Assembly (NCBI RefSeq): GCF_907165205.1
Contig: NC_058197.1
Coordinates: 15,988,266 to 16,052,265 of the forward strand
Origin: Coccinella septempunctata
Lineage: Eukaryota; Arthropoda; Insecta; Coleoptera; Coccinellidae
DNA length: 64,000 nucleotides
Direction: 5' to 3'
Below are positions 53,001 to 64,000 of this stretch, piece after piece. The position numbers were made by a program, and so were the translations under genes. Every line of letters starts with the position of its first letter. Within the stretch, counting starts at the first letter, position 1. Below the pieces are notes generated by a model, which worked only from the letters and a program-made list of their open reading frames with translations, made no database searches and was not told the DNA's origin.

Positions 53001-56000
53001 AAATGTCGAAGAATCACCATGATGGTTTAACAATATTTTCAAGTTAATTTATGGTCAAATCGTATGTTAATATGAAAACAGTGTTGCCAATTGGAAAAGC
53101 CTACCGTGAGAGTCATTAAACTAACTTGAACAAAATTGAAGAAAAGTGAAACACTCACCTCACAGCCTCCGGCGCAGACTCGTTCTCCACCTTCACCTCC
53201 ATCTTTACGTCGGCCAGCGGCGGCGCGTCGCCCTTACCGGCCGCCTCGTCTCCGTAATACTGGCCGGCGACCGGCTGCGCAGTCGCGCCCTTGCTGTTCA
53301 TCTGATTGTTGTACTCCTCGAACGAGTTGAAGTCGGTGAATTTCTCCGGGGGCCCGGCCGACGACGCGGCATGGGGCGACGCCGACGGTTCCTGCTTGAC
53401 GGTCGTCGTCGCCGTCGTCGTAGACGCGCTGGTCGTGGTCGACGACGTCGCCGCGGCGGACGACGCCGAGGTCGTGGACGGCGTTGAACAGGATATGACG
53501 GCGGTGGCCGACGAACTAGGGGGGCTGGAGGCGTTGGACGCCGTCGCCGACGAGGTGACCGCGGTCGACGTCGTCGTCGCGGTCTGGGAGGACGCGGGCG
53601 ACGTGGAAACGGTCGTCGACGATTGGGAGTAGGGATGGGAGGTGGCGGTCGACGTGGACGCGACGTCCTGGTTTTGGGTCGCCTCGCGCACGACGGTTTT
53701 CTGCTGCTGCTCCCGCTGAAGCCTCGTCGTTACTCCTGGAAAAAAAATGGTATGGTCAAGCAGTGGTAGATCCTCAATAAGTGCCGTAGTATTAATAGTA
53801 GAGAGTGGAATCGCTTTCGTATAAGTGAAAGTGCTGCATATACTATAGGGATGGAAGAGCAAGACCTACAAGATCGGCTAATACCGTTAACTGCATGACG
53901 AAATCCCTTCTCCACACCAACAAGCTGTCGGTAGCTTGATGTCTTATCAAAATATCCAAAATTGGTTTCATTGTTTAAATTGGACTATAGATCATATCAC
54001 CTCCTTAGTTATTGTATTGTAATGATCTCCAGTTTTCTGAGAAAAATTGGAGGTAGGAGGTAGGTCCCCGTCTTTACCGTTCAGTTTCTTCATTAGACCT
54101 ACACCGATCACTTCTTTGACACTGCTGTACTGTATCGCTTTCTGTTATATTTTATCTTACTTTACCCTGTTTCGCGAGTCTGACTTTTCCCTTCGCTATC
54201 AGCCATGGTGCGTAAGCCCTTGGGGTATTGAAGAAAAAGTCCCGGCAACCCCCCTGTTCGCGTTCCCGCGTCATAAGTGTTGAAATAGAAATCTTTTCTT
54301 GACTATCAGTCATGGTGCGTAAGCCCTTGGGGAAGAGAATAAGAGATACCGCTCGCCGTCAGTGAAATCCCGTAGTTGCGCTGAAAATAGACCTTTTCTT
54401 CGCTATCAGTCGTGGAGCGTAGCCCTTGGGGTAGCGAATAAAAGTCTCGAATAGATCCGCCCTGGTTGTGTTTCTTTTCATTTCTGGAGAAATACAATTA
54501 ATTACATCCCGATACCGTATAGCAAGTCATTTCACTTCGCGAGGTCATCCTTAGTATCCATTTCGTCAGTTCTGGTTGGCGCATTTTATTGAACAACCTT
54601 TGAGTTTTCACTGTACCCGGTATAAACTTTACAAAGTGCTCGTGATCGGATAGAATTTCCAGAATGTATGTTTGCTGATCGATTCGCTCCTATTTCATAG
54701 TCTCCGACTAGCAGCTACTCTGGTAACTTTGCTATTCTTCCTAGTGAAAAGAAAAGCTGTCGCTCAAGATAAGTTTTCTCCGAAAATACTATTTGCGGCA
54801 GCCATCTGCGATAGTTTTATGCTCATCCAGGCAGGACCAAAATTGTCAACGATCGCATAGAAATGCATGGCATTTGGTAAATAGGTTTGACCGCTGCCTC
54901 CCAAAATTGTATTCAACATGTATGGTCTGCAATGTCAAAGCAATTACACCGCTAACCTGACCCACCGCAGACATTACAACAGCCCGCCGAAGCTTTGACA
55001 GACATTTGGCTGAACATCCTTCAAAAACATTGAGTCAGAGCACTGCGGTAGAATCACTATTTTGTTAATTTCTCTACTAATTTTGTCGTTCTGAAACTGT
55101 CTTGCTTACTGTCGCCATTTCAGGCACGTTAACTGGCGTATGTAGACACCTAACTTTAATACATCAGTAGATTTACAAAATCGTTTCTTCCCTTCATTAT
55201 TTTTGAGCAGTGTTTACAAATCTCACAAATCCTCAGAAATCAGTAGAAAAAATCCTCGAAGTGAATGTAACTTTGAAAATAATAAGTGTGAAACCAAATT
55301 AAAAAAAGGTAACTAAAACTTTGAGCACACATTCAGACCACATATGATTTTTTCCAACTTGCTACGAAGTAACTCTGCCCTCTATCGGGAGCGTGTTCAA
55401 TTCAAAGCAGAAACGACACATCCAGAGAGAAAGCTAGCGGACGCAAAAGTATCGATTGATGAGCGAGTCTAGCTACCTTCGTCATTTCATCACCAGATGG
55501 CGCCAATTTCTGTTATCGATTGTATCGCTCAGAATTTACCCCGAATAAAAAGTCATGGGAGTTAGGGACTCCTAGGAATAACTTACCAGTCGTCAAAATA
55601 TCTACGACCGAAGAATTGGCAGCATTATTGACTTTATGGGTATTCTTCGAAGCCCTCGTTCTCTGTCTCGACTTCCTCAATAGCTGTTTGTAATTCTCCG
55701 TCTTTTTACTAGTGTAATAATAGTGTACGCAGTCGGCCACGGATTTCCTATCTAAATAGCTCGATATCACAACGAAATTCTTCGGGTGTTGCAGGTACCT
55801 GAGAAAAAAAAATCCCATTAAACCAACATCGATCCACCAAAGTTGGTCGAACCTTACTTTTCCTTGAAGATCTCCTTCTCCTGCGGCGTCCACATGTTTA
55901 TATACTGCCTGTTTTTGTACATGGTCTCCATGTCTTCCACGTATCCGTTATTGTTCTTGTACTGTATCTCCTTCTCCCGTTTGTCCAGCAAGATCGGGGG

Positions 56001-57461
56001 TATAACGGCATAGCTGCGCATCTTCTTATCCTCCATCGCCTGTTCTTGGAGGTTATCCATTATCTCCTCCATGTCGGCCTCCGATTTGACCCTGGCACCG
56101 ACCCTATTGAACCTACAGCAGAAGTTAAGACTTAAAAATGAACCCCAACCTAACCTAAAACAGTACGACATACCTTTCCTTATCCTCCCTCTGTTTCCTC
56201 AGCTCCGGGAACACCTTCTCGAAGAACTCCCTGTTCTTAGCCTCCTTCGCCTTCCTCTTGGTGCTCGATTCGATCTTGTCCACCTTCCTGATCCATTCCT
56301 GCATCAGTTTACTGTAGGTTTCGGTGAGGAACGCGTTCCTCGTCTCCTTCTCGGCGTGCCTCTTCTTGAAGTACTCCAGGAGTCGCCGTTTGAACAGCTT
56401 GTTTTTCCGCTTGTTCTCGTGGTACACGGTCGAGTCGGTCGGCTGGTTGTAAAGTGGCCATTCGACCTACAGGAGGAAGAAAAAACTCGAAAAGATGTTC
56501 CAAATAGTTCGGGGACTTTGAAATTATAAATTATAAGCCTTCCAGAAGGCTGCTGATCAAAGGAACAGATACTTTGAGTGCATTGGACCTACTAGAAACG
56601 TTTCTAGTAGGCTGTGCGACCAATTCCTACCTTGGGACCGAGGCTGTCGAGCTGCGCGTGCGCGCTGGCCGCCCTCTTCCTGTTCTCCGCGTATATCTTC
56701 TGCGGCAGGCTGTTGTGTCGCGGCTGCGTGTCCTCCTCCACCTCCCCCTTGACCTGGGGCTTGAGCGCCAGCTCTTCCAGCTCCTGCTGTTTCTTCTTCA
56801 GTATCGATATCTGAGATTCGGCCCTGGCTATCTCCCTGTCGGTCTTGGCTATCTTGACGATTATGTCGTCCTTGGTGGGCTTGTGGGGCTGGTCCTCCTG
56901 TATGCTCTCTGGAAGCGTGGGAGATATAGCTTCCACCTGAGGGTTGTACGTTCCAGGTTGCTCCTAGAGAATCGATGGTTGTTATATCGGAAGAAGTAAG
57001 ATGGCTGATGAGAATTTGCGATAAAATTCAAAGGAAATAGGTGAAAGACAGTGTTTTTGCTCACCCTCGTGTCGATTCTCAATGGTTGCACGTTGTCCTT
57101 GTGGTCCTGCAGCCTGATCTTCTTCAGCGGCTGCAGCTGCTGCTGGTTTCCCATGCCGTCGTCCAGGTGCACCACGCTGATCTGGCCCGCCTGACCGCCG
57201 GGCAGCATGGCCCCGTCCTGCCTGCCCCTGCCGTATTCGGGGTGCAGCAGCGATATGCGTGGCTGTCGGTAGTCCCGGTGGTAGGCCGCCGGCCCGCTGT
57301 AGGCGGCGGTGGCCGTCCCCGTCTGCTGATACCGCTGGGCCAGGCCCGGGGTCGTCTGGTGGAGCTGCGACGTGGTGGGATAGGGGTAGCGGCCGGCCGT
57401 CGAAACCGGCGACCTGGACGGTTTGTAGATGTCGGCCGCGTTCTGTGCATGGTTACTCGGC
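34099..57461 (-). CDS. Smr: Nuclear receptor corepressor SMRTER/NCoR, N-terminus missing (9 exons, 1744 aa seen)
   Basis: Nuclear scaffold that joins unliganded nuclear receptors to HDAC3-type deacetylase complexes. Exons: 57065-57461, 56631-56963, 56174-56466, 55858-56112, 55587-55798, 53159-53735, 50806-50915, 35762-37732 and 34099-35186. All are GT-AG and the frame is continuous. The first exon seen starts with one base of a split codon, so a start exon lies upstream. Counting from it, a coiled coil at 160-200 (IAKTDREIARAESQISILKK) matches the GPS2/TBL1-binding segment. SANT1 is at about 414-468 (YLDRKSVADCVHYYYTSKK) and a Cys cluster at 733-836. SANT2 is at about 848-894 (ANWQALGEKLGKTPNQIRGF). 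The C-terminal part has polyQ and a CoRNR-like IDAII (1466-1470), and ends LLSAQYEPLSDED, the conserved NCoR terminus. Intron 8 (13 kb) contains a gene on the other strand. Confidence 0.95.
39690..40615. repeat. Satellite of about 150 bp, six copies
   Basis: Tandem copies at about 39.70, 39.85, 40.01, 40.16, 40.31 and 40.47 kb share GCATCCAGATTACTA, GGATTGGTCCCAGCTTCGTC and TTGATTTTATTCTCAGTTGT. The last copies are more divergent. It lies in the large Smr intron. Confidence 0.85.
42148..42935 (-). pseudogene. 3' fragment of a non-LTR retrotransposon ORF2 (RNase H region), broken
   Basis: The minus strand shows an RNase H C-terminal half: TDSQATLRSLES, then LLWVPGHCGVERNGKADELA (the conserved HxGxxxN...AD region). 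A zinc-knuckle-like CRFCGSEAKTAEPMVCKCPE follows in the C-terminal tail. It has an in-frame TGA near 42873 and a frameshift near 42610. The 5' part (reverse transcriptase, endonuclease) is missing, and the 3' end is a (TAA)n run at 42151. This is the usual 5' truncated, dead copy of a Jockey/I-type element, inserted in the big Smr intron. Confidence 0.85.
46875..46973 (+). promoter_or_regulatory. Candidate promoter of the nested BTB-zinc finger gene
   Basis: A GAGA-rich stretch (46875-46910) is followed by two TATAAAG boxes (46956-46962 and 46967-46973). Downstream, 47,000-47,101 is GC-rich and ends in an AAG|GTATGA donor at 47101. This could be a 5'UTR exon spliced to the acceptor at 48443, just before the ATG. 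It is inferred from position and motifs only. Confidence 0.3.
47720..48027. mobile_element. MITE with CAGGGTG-type ends, copy 3 (diverged)
   Basis: The left end CAGGATGACCCTTTGACTT and right end AAGTCAAATACTAACCTTG are inverted and flanked by TA. The inner parts match the family at 11811 and 14030 (CAGCAGAAAATATTCATGAGGTC-like, and TTTTGACCTCAAGAATC near the right end). It lies upstream of the BTB gene coding start. Confidence 0.6.
48452..49788 (+). CDS. BTB/POZ protein with two C2H2 zinc fingers (2 coding exons, 424 aa)
   Basis: Exons are 48452-48683 and 48746-49788 (TAA). The 62-nt GT-AG intron splits the Asp78 codon. The BTB domain at about 40-135 shows FSAHKAILSAHSGYFKAALV, then FSHLLTFMYTGYLDLNIRNI and LEICRSFL. 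A polar linker follows. The two fingers are at about 313-333 (FTCLYCNHTFKSQYCYQKH) and 365-386 (YPCKTCGSKFPSYYFVHKHR). The tail is acidic and Ser-rich. The fold predicts a nuclear DNA-binding regulator that dimerises through BTB; targets are unknown. The ATG at 48452 follows a splice acceptor (TTTTTCCAG|GTGAAACG), so a 5'UTR exon lies upstream. A polyadenylation signal ATTAAA is at 49953. The gene is nested in the 13-kb Smr intron on the opposite strand. I cannot assign a gene name. Confidence 0.9.
51640..52935. repeat. Minisatellite rich in AGGTCA/GGTTAACC motifs, higher-order unit about 430 bp
   Basis: Short motifs such as AGAGGTTAACCAGAGTT, AGGTCGACCAG, TCCAGGAGTCAAAAGTTAGC and GGTCAGAGGT recur. 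They combine into longer units that restart near 51690, 52119 and 52562. The array lies in the Smr intron between exons 6 and 7 (50916-53158). It has many nuclear-receptor half-sites, including a perfect AGGTCA-G-AGGTCA at 52201-52213. Confidence 0.85.
52953..52995. mobile_element. Fragment of the CAGGGTG MITE family
   Basis: A piece reading AAATGGTATAGAAAAAAGTG followed by TTTTGACCTCAA matches the inner-right part of the copies at 14030 and 47720. Neither terminus is present. Confidence 0.5.
54186..54470. repeat. Tandem repeat of about 110 bp, three copies
   Basis: TGGTGCGTAAGCCCTTGGGG occurs at about 54205 and 54312, with a shortened version (TGGAGCGTAGCCCTTGGGG) at about 54413. Each is preceded by CTATCAGYCRTGG and followed by a GAATAA/GAAGAA stretch. 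It lies in the Smr intron between exons 5 and 6. Confidence 0.75.
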
Positions 57462-58196
57462 CTGAAAAAAAAAAGAAAATGTCAACCTCCAATTCGGTAG
57501 ACGTAAACGCTTCAATTACAGAGAGGAACTAGGATATTAGTATTAGTGACCCTAAGTACGTCCCTGTGCCTTCAGGCATACTTGATTGTTTGCGGCGTTG
57601 TCAGATATGTTCCCCATTTCCTCTAATTGTTGTAATGAAGTCTAATGGCGACAAATACAGTGTCCGCGGCAAGTTTGCAACTGAGACCAATTTTTAAACT
57701 TCTCCCCATACGATCCTATCTGACAACCCGGTAATGAAACGCGAATTCACGTGTCGACCCGATAAAAAACGTTTTATAATGCTCTGTTAAGCCGCGGAAT
57801 GCAATAATGCGACTTGTCGAGATCCAAGATACGCTAATGCTTCCTGCATTGTGCCACCCCAGATATTTTCAGAGTACGACACGAAAGCGGCAAGAGTTTC
57901 ATTCATTCGATATCGAATAACGCGATAATGGGGAATTAGGTCGCGTTCGTATCTAAAAAACCTTTTCCAGCGTTGTACGACACACCGTGTTTCGTAGATT
58001 CGATCACCGGTATGCAAATTTCACGATTTATATTGGACGTTTCGAATTGTTACTCTGTAAACCATACTTTTTATATTATTGAGAAACTAGTAGGCTAGGA
58101 GATCCTGAGAACCTGTCTTAAAAAACCACAATGACACGAATTCCTCTAATACTGAAGCCAAAACCAATTCTTTTCGCTCTATGATTCGAATTGACT
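57462..58196. other. Intron or upstream region of Smr, no exon recognised
   Basis: The sequence upstream of the first Smr exon seen continues to the window end. I looked on the minus strand for a start exon ending in two bases of a split codon and found none I could support here or in 58.6-64.0 kb. Confidence 0.4.
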
Positions 58197-58204
58197 TACC
58201 CACC

Positions 58205-58446
58205 CATAGACATAGAGACATTGACTGTGTCTTCCCTTTCTATCTATGCATCTAGGGTTAAAAAAAAAGTAACAGAGAGAAACTGAAAACATCGGGCATG
58301 CAAGTTGTCTTTTTCTAGAATTTTGATTGGTCCGCACTCTATATGGACACAAAAGAGACAAGTGATGGCCCGATGATCATTTCTCTCTTTCTATAAAATA
58401 GCCAATTTCATGCTGGCATTCCTCAGTCCATGTCCCTATGTCTATG
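58205..58446. mobile_element. 242-bp MITE with 8-bp target site duplication
   Basis: Perfect 11-bp inverted ends, CATAGACATAG and CTATGTCTATG, are flanked on both sides by TACCCACC (58197-58204 and 58447-58454). An 8-bp duplication is typical of hAT- or P-type transposition. The inside matches the arms of the fold-back at 21380-21885, which lets the ends of that family be read. No coding capacity. Confidence 0.85.
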
Positions 58447-58454
58447 TACCCACC

Positions 58455-58600
58455 CCTGTCTGTTATAGGTGATAACCTCAAATTTATTAAATTGATGTTA
58501 ACCTGCATTTGTAGAAAACGTTAGGCGGGAGTTTATTCTATGATCGTGGCTTCGTTACATTAATGTACGTTAAGTAAACATCAAATATCTCAATGGACGA
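58455..58600. repeat. Dispersed repeat, also at 48285-48430
   Basis: CCTGTCTGT, AACCTCAAATTTATTAAATT, GTTAACCTG and GCGGGAGTTTATTCTATGATC align with the 48.3-kb copy (CCTGTCTGT, AACCTCACTTTCGTCAAACT, GCTAACCTG and GCGGCAGTTTATTCTGTGATC). A short piece (AACCTCACTTTCGTCAAACTG) is also at about 15891. The MITE at 58205 inserted into this copy. Family unknown. Confidence 0.7.
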
Positions 58601-60426
58601 GTTCGGAAACGCTTGCGAATCTTATGAATATTCGGCACTGCTACATCTATCCGGAAAAACAGATTAGACATTCGGAATTGTCGTCACTTGAGGGGCAAAC
58701 AAGCCGCATGACAAGTATGATCACAGAACAGAAGATTGTATGTCAATATTGTCAACAATAATCTGTTTTCTATCATACCGTACTTTCTTATCATCAGTTA
58801 AGGATAAATAATGTTCACTGAACAATATTTTCTCAGAATATTGATACATTTATAAAAGTCACTCGAAATTAAAGGAAAACATGAACCTAACCAACACTTG
58901 TGTACAGTTTAGAAGTCCAGTCAAAGTCAGCTGATCTAAAATGCCCTATTCGGCCATATCTCTTGGATTTGACAAAAGGCTCTTTTCAAAGGATGATGTG
59001 AAATTGAATTTAAAAAAATATATACGTTACACAAGGTTGGCAAGCGTTTCTCAGTTATCTCAAATGTCGCTTGCGAATTATATCATGATCTACAAGAGAT
59101 TCAACATCGTCAAATTCTCATGCTCATCTGAATATGTGTATAAAATCAACGCATATAAATACTTAGAGCTATTTGAGATATAGGATGAACGGTCAAGGAA
59201 AAATCCCCCTTTTTCAAGTACGTGGTATAATATTCCACCAAAATACGATAAAAAAATTCCCGTATAGTAGACATAACAAATTTTCACCATTAACTACGTT
59301 GTTATGACTGAAACAAGCTGAAGTATCAATGTCGTGCGTTCTTCTTTTCGATCGAATGACGAGAAACGCGGAAAAACTTTCATGGAGACGACAGGCTGTT
59401 TTACTCCGGCCACGACCTGGCATTGTCAGCGTGGTACGACCGTGAACACGCAAAAAAGTTCGGGGAGGATTTAGGCGGAATCATCAGTGTTGAACGACTT
59501 CAATCTCAAGATCCAGAGGGAATATCGCATACGGATTTCGATAAAAATAGGTACCAGGCTTCTACAATCCACAATTATTCGTCATCGCTCCACGTCCTTG
59601 ATCCCGGTCGTTCGATTTCCAGGAAACGCTCGTTCCGACCATGAGTCACCAGCCGATAGCCAAGAGGAAGAGGAAAAAACGGCAAAGCGACGACGGTTGG
59701 TTTAGGCGTTCCGCAAAGAAGAAGAAGAAGAAGATCCGGATCCGGCGATCGTCGTCGGAATGCGTAATGTGGGTCGCTGCGGGGCCACCGTTAGTCGGGG
59801 AAATTGATTAGATAAGCTAAGTGGGTTAACGTACCAGATGACCGAGTACTCGGGGGAGGTGGGGGGAAGCGGTCGGGTCGTTGCTTTTTAGGCCCGAGAC
59901 GGGATTCTCGGATTAGTATCACATGCGCCATTTCGAAATCGACGAATGACGATGTTCGGAGATACTTTCGACGCCAGGAAATAAACATTAACGACTGAAA
60001 ACGTCACAATCTCTTTTACATCTAAACAAACATCCTCTCGATGGACTGCGTCTCGAAGGAAATCAAACCAACGGCGTGGAACCGTTGGAGAGCGTTCGGA
60101 TGGATGTGGAAATGCGAAACTAAAGGTAGGGCCAGGAGATCTGTATTTTCATGGCCTATTCGTCTTAAAGAACCATATTGTATGATTATTCAGGGCAAAA
60201 ACACGACTCTTCAAATAGAATCGGTACTACCCAACAGAAATGTTCACATTTGCGTTTGCTGAACGGTTATTCCAAGTTATTTATAGGGATGGGTACGGCC
60301 AATGAGCAAAATTCCTAGTCATTCGACATGGGCTTCCTCCATACTCCGTAAGAAGGCAAGGTGACCTTCTTCTGGGAAGCCAGTAGCCGCATCCAAGCTC
60401 TAAATAGGTAGATGCGACACCTATCG

Positions 60427-60693
60427 TCAAACCGCCCAAGCTTTCTTTCTAATGGCTACACGAGTAAAAGACATCTCTAAGTTGTCATCGTTGGATGAGT
60501 TATGCGACTCTCTTTCAGTCGTAACTTGTAACTCCCAACCCAGATCTTCGCAAGCCCAAGTCGTTTTGCTTAAATTTAGCCCCGCAAAATCGCGCGTTAA
60601 GGTTTTCAGTTTCTTACAAGCACCAGAAAGGGGGCATCGACCGTTGACAGATCGACATTCAATCGCCAGAGCGTAACGAGGTCTCGACATCAA
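60427..60693 (-). other. Isolated 88-codon open frame, coding status unsure
   Basis: ATG-initiated frame with balanced composition (KTLTRDFAGLNLSKTTWACE, DLGWELQVTTERE). It has no recognised domain and no neighbouring exon that I could join. It lies upstream of Smr on the same strand. It may be chance, a lone exon or a transposon remnant. Confidence 0.2.
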
Positions 60694-63600
60694 GGTCCTC
60701 TCGTCAAAAAACCAATTAACAGACTATCCGGACGACCACATAACGGCCGCCGAACCACGTGACGCTCCTGTCGAATCGGCCCTTGGCTGTCAATCATGGA
60801 AAATACCGCGAAGGACGACTCGGCGGGTTCACCATCCGTACGCGGAGAAGAGAAAGGAAGTCGACGGTCAAGGATAAAAACCGCGGTGTGAATGAATATT
60901 AATAGACCATACGAATGTTGTCATATTTTCCCCGATATGTATAGATGACGTGGCAACGCATCCCCCTCTTGCTTATACAACAGCACCTACAGTTTCCACG
61001 TTCGAAACTAGACTAGCTACAATTCCATTCCACCGTGCCCTAATAAATCATTACAATAGATCCTAGGATAGCTAGCAACGTAGCGGTAATCCCCACCCTT
61101 TATTACGGAACTATCCCCACCTAACTCCGAAGCGCCGCCTTTCCATGATGGCCTCCGAGTACAGGCCAATGGGAGAGCATTGCATTGGCAACAAGGCGGG
61201 GAAGTGCGATATCGTTAAACTTCGGCCAATTTCGTAGGGATAATCCTACGTGTATTCAGAAAACGTTTTTAAATGGGTAATTGTTGAAAATTCGATGAGA
61301 TTCACTGAAATAAATGATGAAGGAGCAGGATTCAATCGAACTAGATCGATAAATCGCTATAAATCAAGGTATAATAGCTAACAAGAAGTTCGTTATTTTC
61401 GATGATCCTTTCGACAACATCGTTATGTTGACAACGACACGTAATAACACGTTTGGCTAATCATGAGGAATAAACAAAGCTTCCCCTGTTCCCCCCACCC
61501 ATGCAAATCTGTCGGGATTCTTGAAGCCCCGCCCCGATTGACGTTGAAACCTACTCGTTTTGTGCATATCCCTGGAAACAGCTGTTTGGGAGTGGGAGGT
61601 GTAACTGACAATGTTGCACTGGCAGTTCTGTACCTTCTAGACGAGACAAACCTAAATTGTAGCATCGCGAAGACCGTAACAGTGTGCCTTTAATTGAACG
61701 TATTCGGAGCATTATGGAAACGGGAGGGGTTGCAAGGTATCCAGGGATGGACATTTCGGTAGAGGGAGGATTTGATCGCTTTTCGATCGAGTCTTGGAGG
61801 AGGAGAAACAAGAGGTTGTCGCGATGGGAAAATTTTCGGTTGTTTAAAGCTAATTCCTTATCGATACGTCAAACGGAAAAAGATACAATTTTAGCGAATC
61901 GAATTGCCAGGAAAAACATCAGAGCAAAATTGATCCGACGCAATGTGGATAAAGTACACACTAAGTACAGCATTCGGTAAAAGACGGTCGTCGTAAATGA
62001 AGAGCTGAGCGGAAAACACGACGTGGCAACGTCGCATTTGAAACGGCGGGGGACGAAACGCCACCAGAGGGGGTGATATTCGAATAAAGGTCTGCTCCTC
62101 TGGCAGGGAGAAATCTGAGAGCAGCAAGTCCAGGCGTTCTGCTTAGGGATGTCAACTTGCGCGAGAATGCGTCGTAATTTTGGCATCCATGCATCTTTTG
62201 TTCTCAGGTCGCAGCACACAGGTCCTAGGCATTTACAGAATGAGAAGCTTTCATTTCGGAGGCTAGTTATATTTTTCTCAGAAACTGAAGGCTCGGCTCT
62301 TTGTTGGTTAGGTCATTTCGAAATTAGTAAAACATTCGCAAATACACAATAAATTTTCACTTTTCGAATCAACCCCTCAGATTTTTCGATGGGGAATACG
62401 CCAATGAAGTGATACATATATCGATCAATACCCATTTCATTTATATCGAATAAAAAATTCATCCGGCTAGAAGGACCAAGGTTAACACCCATGACACGAA
62501 GTGATACAGGTGATGCTCAACTAATTTAAGGGTGTTATCTATCTGCAAATGGTCGTTCTCCTTCATTGGAACCAAAGGATTGTCTGAAGGAATTATGAGC
62601 CTATATCTATTTCTCATAATCTACGGATCCCTTCGTACACTCATAAATTTATCCGACTCGAAGGACCAATTATAATTGTCTTCTCCTTCGGCGTATGTCC
62701 TATACGTCCTCATCCGGCCCGAAGGACCAGTGATAACACCGAACTTCGGGAACGAGGAAATTGAAGTGATGACCCTAAAGCTTGAAGATTTGGGGTTATA
62801 CTTCGAGACCTCCAATCTCTAGACGCATAGTTGGTTTGTCTAGCTGATGAATTAAAGGGCGAAACGCTTCGTTGACGAAACGGCGTTCAGTTATCGCCGC
62901 TACCAGTGTGCCACGACCTTTATTTCGCCCTACGCGTCCGTCGGTAGGCGGGCGCCATAGACGGCGGCGATAAGCGAATCTTTATTTCCACCCCATCTGA
63001 GCGGAACAGAGTCCCGGGGTGGGCGGGTCGACACGCCCGCCGCTTCCGGGGGCACCGTTAACGTTGGTAACGTTGAAACAGGTCAACGCAAAGTTTGGGT
63101 TTCGGGGAGATGGATGGCTCAACCTTGAAACGGTCGCAGATGCGGGGAATGCTAACACGATTGCACTCGAAATTCTTCGTACGAAGTTCAATGCGCGTCT
63201 TCCCAAATGGCCGAATAGTCGGTCGCTTCTCTCTATGGGCGCAGAATTTCGGGAAGGACACGAATTGTTGGAAAGTCTTCAGGGCCTCTTGGGGTAACAA
63301 AAGATTGGCCGTCAAACTTTTTAGGGTACCAACAAGAAATGAGAAAAAATAACTAACTCTCTGGGGAACTGTTTGGCTCTAGGAGATCGTTCAAGGACCT
63401 CTGGTCTGGCCTGTAGGTCTCCCTTCAACCGTACCACCTATATGGTCCTTATTTCGTGATGGTAAATAGAAAATGTCCCAATTATTCAAAGTATTCCACG
63501 ACTACGCGGTCACGCAACGCTGTAAAACGAAGTAGTAAAAATATTCAATCCATTTATTTATCGCGACAAGGGAAAATTCCAGCGCGGCATTTCGAATTTT

Positions 63601-64000
63601 TTCATTAAAACGAACGTGTACCTATTTCAACTCGCAACTTTTCAAACCGCGCCTAATCGTCGCGTAGAGAGAAACGCCGATGACCTAGATTACTCCAGTG
63701 CTAGCGGGTTATTTTCGGGCATTTCCCGATGTGCGGTAGAAAATGTTAGGCGACCTCGAATTCGCACGGTGGCGTGATCGACGAAGGTTAGATTTATCGC
63801 GTCTGCTTGTTCGACTTAAGATCGAATAGGGAATACTCCTTCTGACGAGAATGATATATCTTTGAAACGTCACATTTCGAAATAACCATTTCAATCGTTT
63901 CCCAAAAAAATTATTTTAAGTACTTGAAAAGTGTTTCGTTTCTATTGCACAAGTTGGCAACCTCGACTGAAATATGCGTCGTTAATAAAGGACAACAAAT
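60694..64000. other. No recognised gene
   Basis: The sequence holds short direct repeats around 62,460-62,760 (copies of GAAGGACCA with CATCCGGC or TATCCGAC before them). A GC-rich, CpG-rich patch at about 62,850-63,060 could be a promoter for Smr or for a gene to the right. I found no supported coding exon. Confidence 0.4.

Noticed and set aside
53146..53632. Arg-rich and Val/Asp-rich frames on the plus strand
   Set aside because: Mirror of the Ser/Thr-rich Smr exon at 53159-53735.
61684..61980. 98-codon plus-strand frame, Arg-rich
   Set aside because: Alternative start codon, overlaps several frames on the other strand, no recognisable features.

Overview
This is insect nuclear DNA. Genes are split by short GT-AG introns, GC-rich coding exons sit in AT-rich introns, and the introns hold MITE-like elements, satellites and one dead non-LTR retrotransposon fragment. 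Two long minus-strand genes are recognisable by their proteins: mitochondrial proline dehydrogenase (slgA/PRODH, nine coding exons, 11.5-26.8 kb) and the nuclear-receptor corepressor SMRTER/NCoR (Smr, nine coding exons seen, 34.1-57.5 kb, N-terminal exon not found). Repeat content would fit a beetle, but the order cannot be fixed from this window.

Layout. 1-9.4 kb: about ten tandem units of roughly 1 kb. On the minus strand each carries a small open segment framed by splice-like signals and a hairpin; the copies are best preserved toward the left edge. 9.4-11.4 kb: no recognised gene. 11.5-26.8 kb: slgA. Its introns hold two MITE copies, three blocks of a palindromic minisatellite, a fold-back element, a tRNA-derived SINE head and a nested two-exon gene of unknown function (23.9-24.6 kb). 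28.4-31.1 kb: a three-exon gene for a 209-aa coiled-coil protein I do not recognise, with an 853-bp Harbinger-like MITE in its second intron. 31.1-34.1 kb: no convincing gene. 34.1-57.5 kb: Smr. Its 13-kb intron holds a BTB/two-zinc-finger gene on the opposite strand, a retrotransposon RNase H relic and a satellite of about 150 bp. Another Smr intron holds a minisatellite rich in AGGTCA nuclear-receptor half-sites. 57.5-64 kb: upstream or intronic DNA of Smr with a MITE that has a clear 8-bp target duplication.

The genes do not form a pathway. slgA acts in mitochondrial proline catabolism. Smr and the nested BTB-zinc finger gene are nuclear regulators. The two unnamed genes remain functionally open. 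The least explained part of the window is the 1-kb array at the left, which may be a decaying tandem mini-gene or exon family that continues outside the window.
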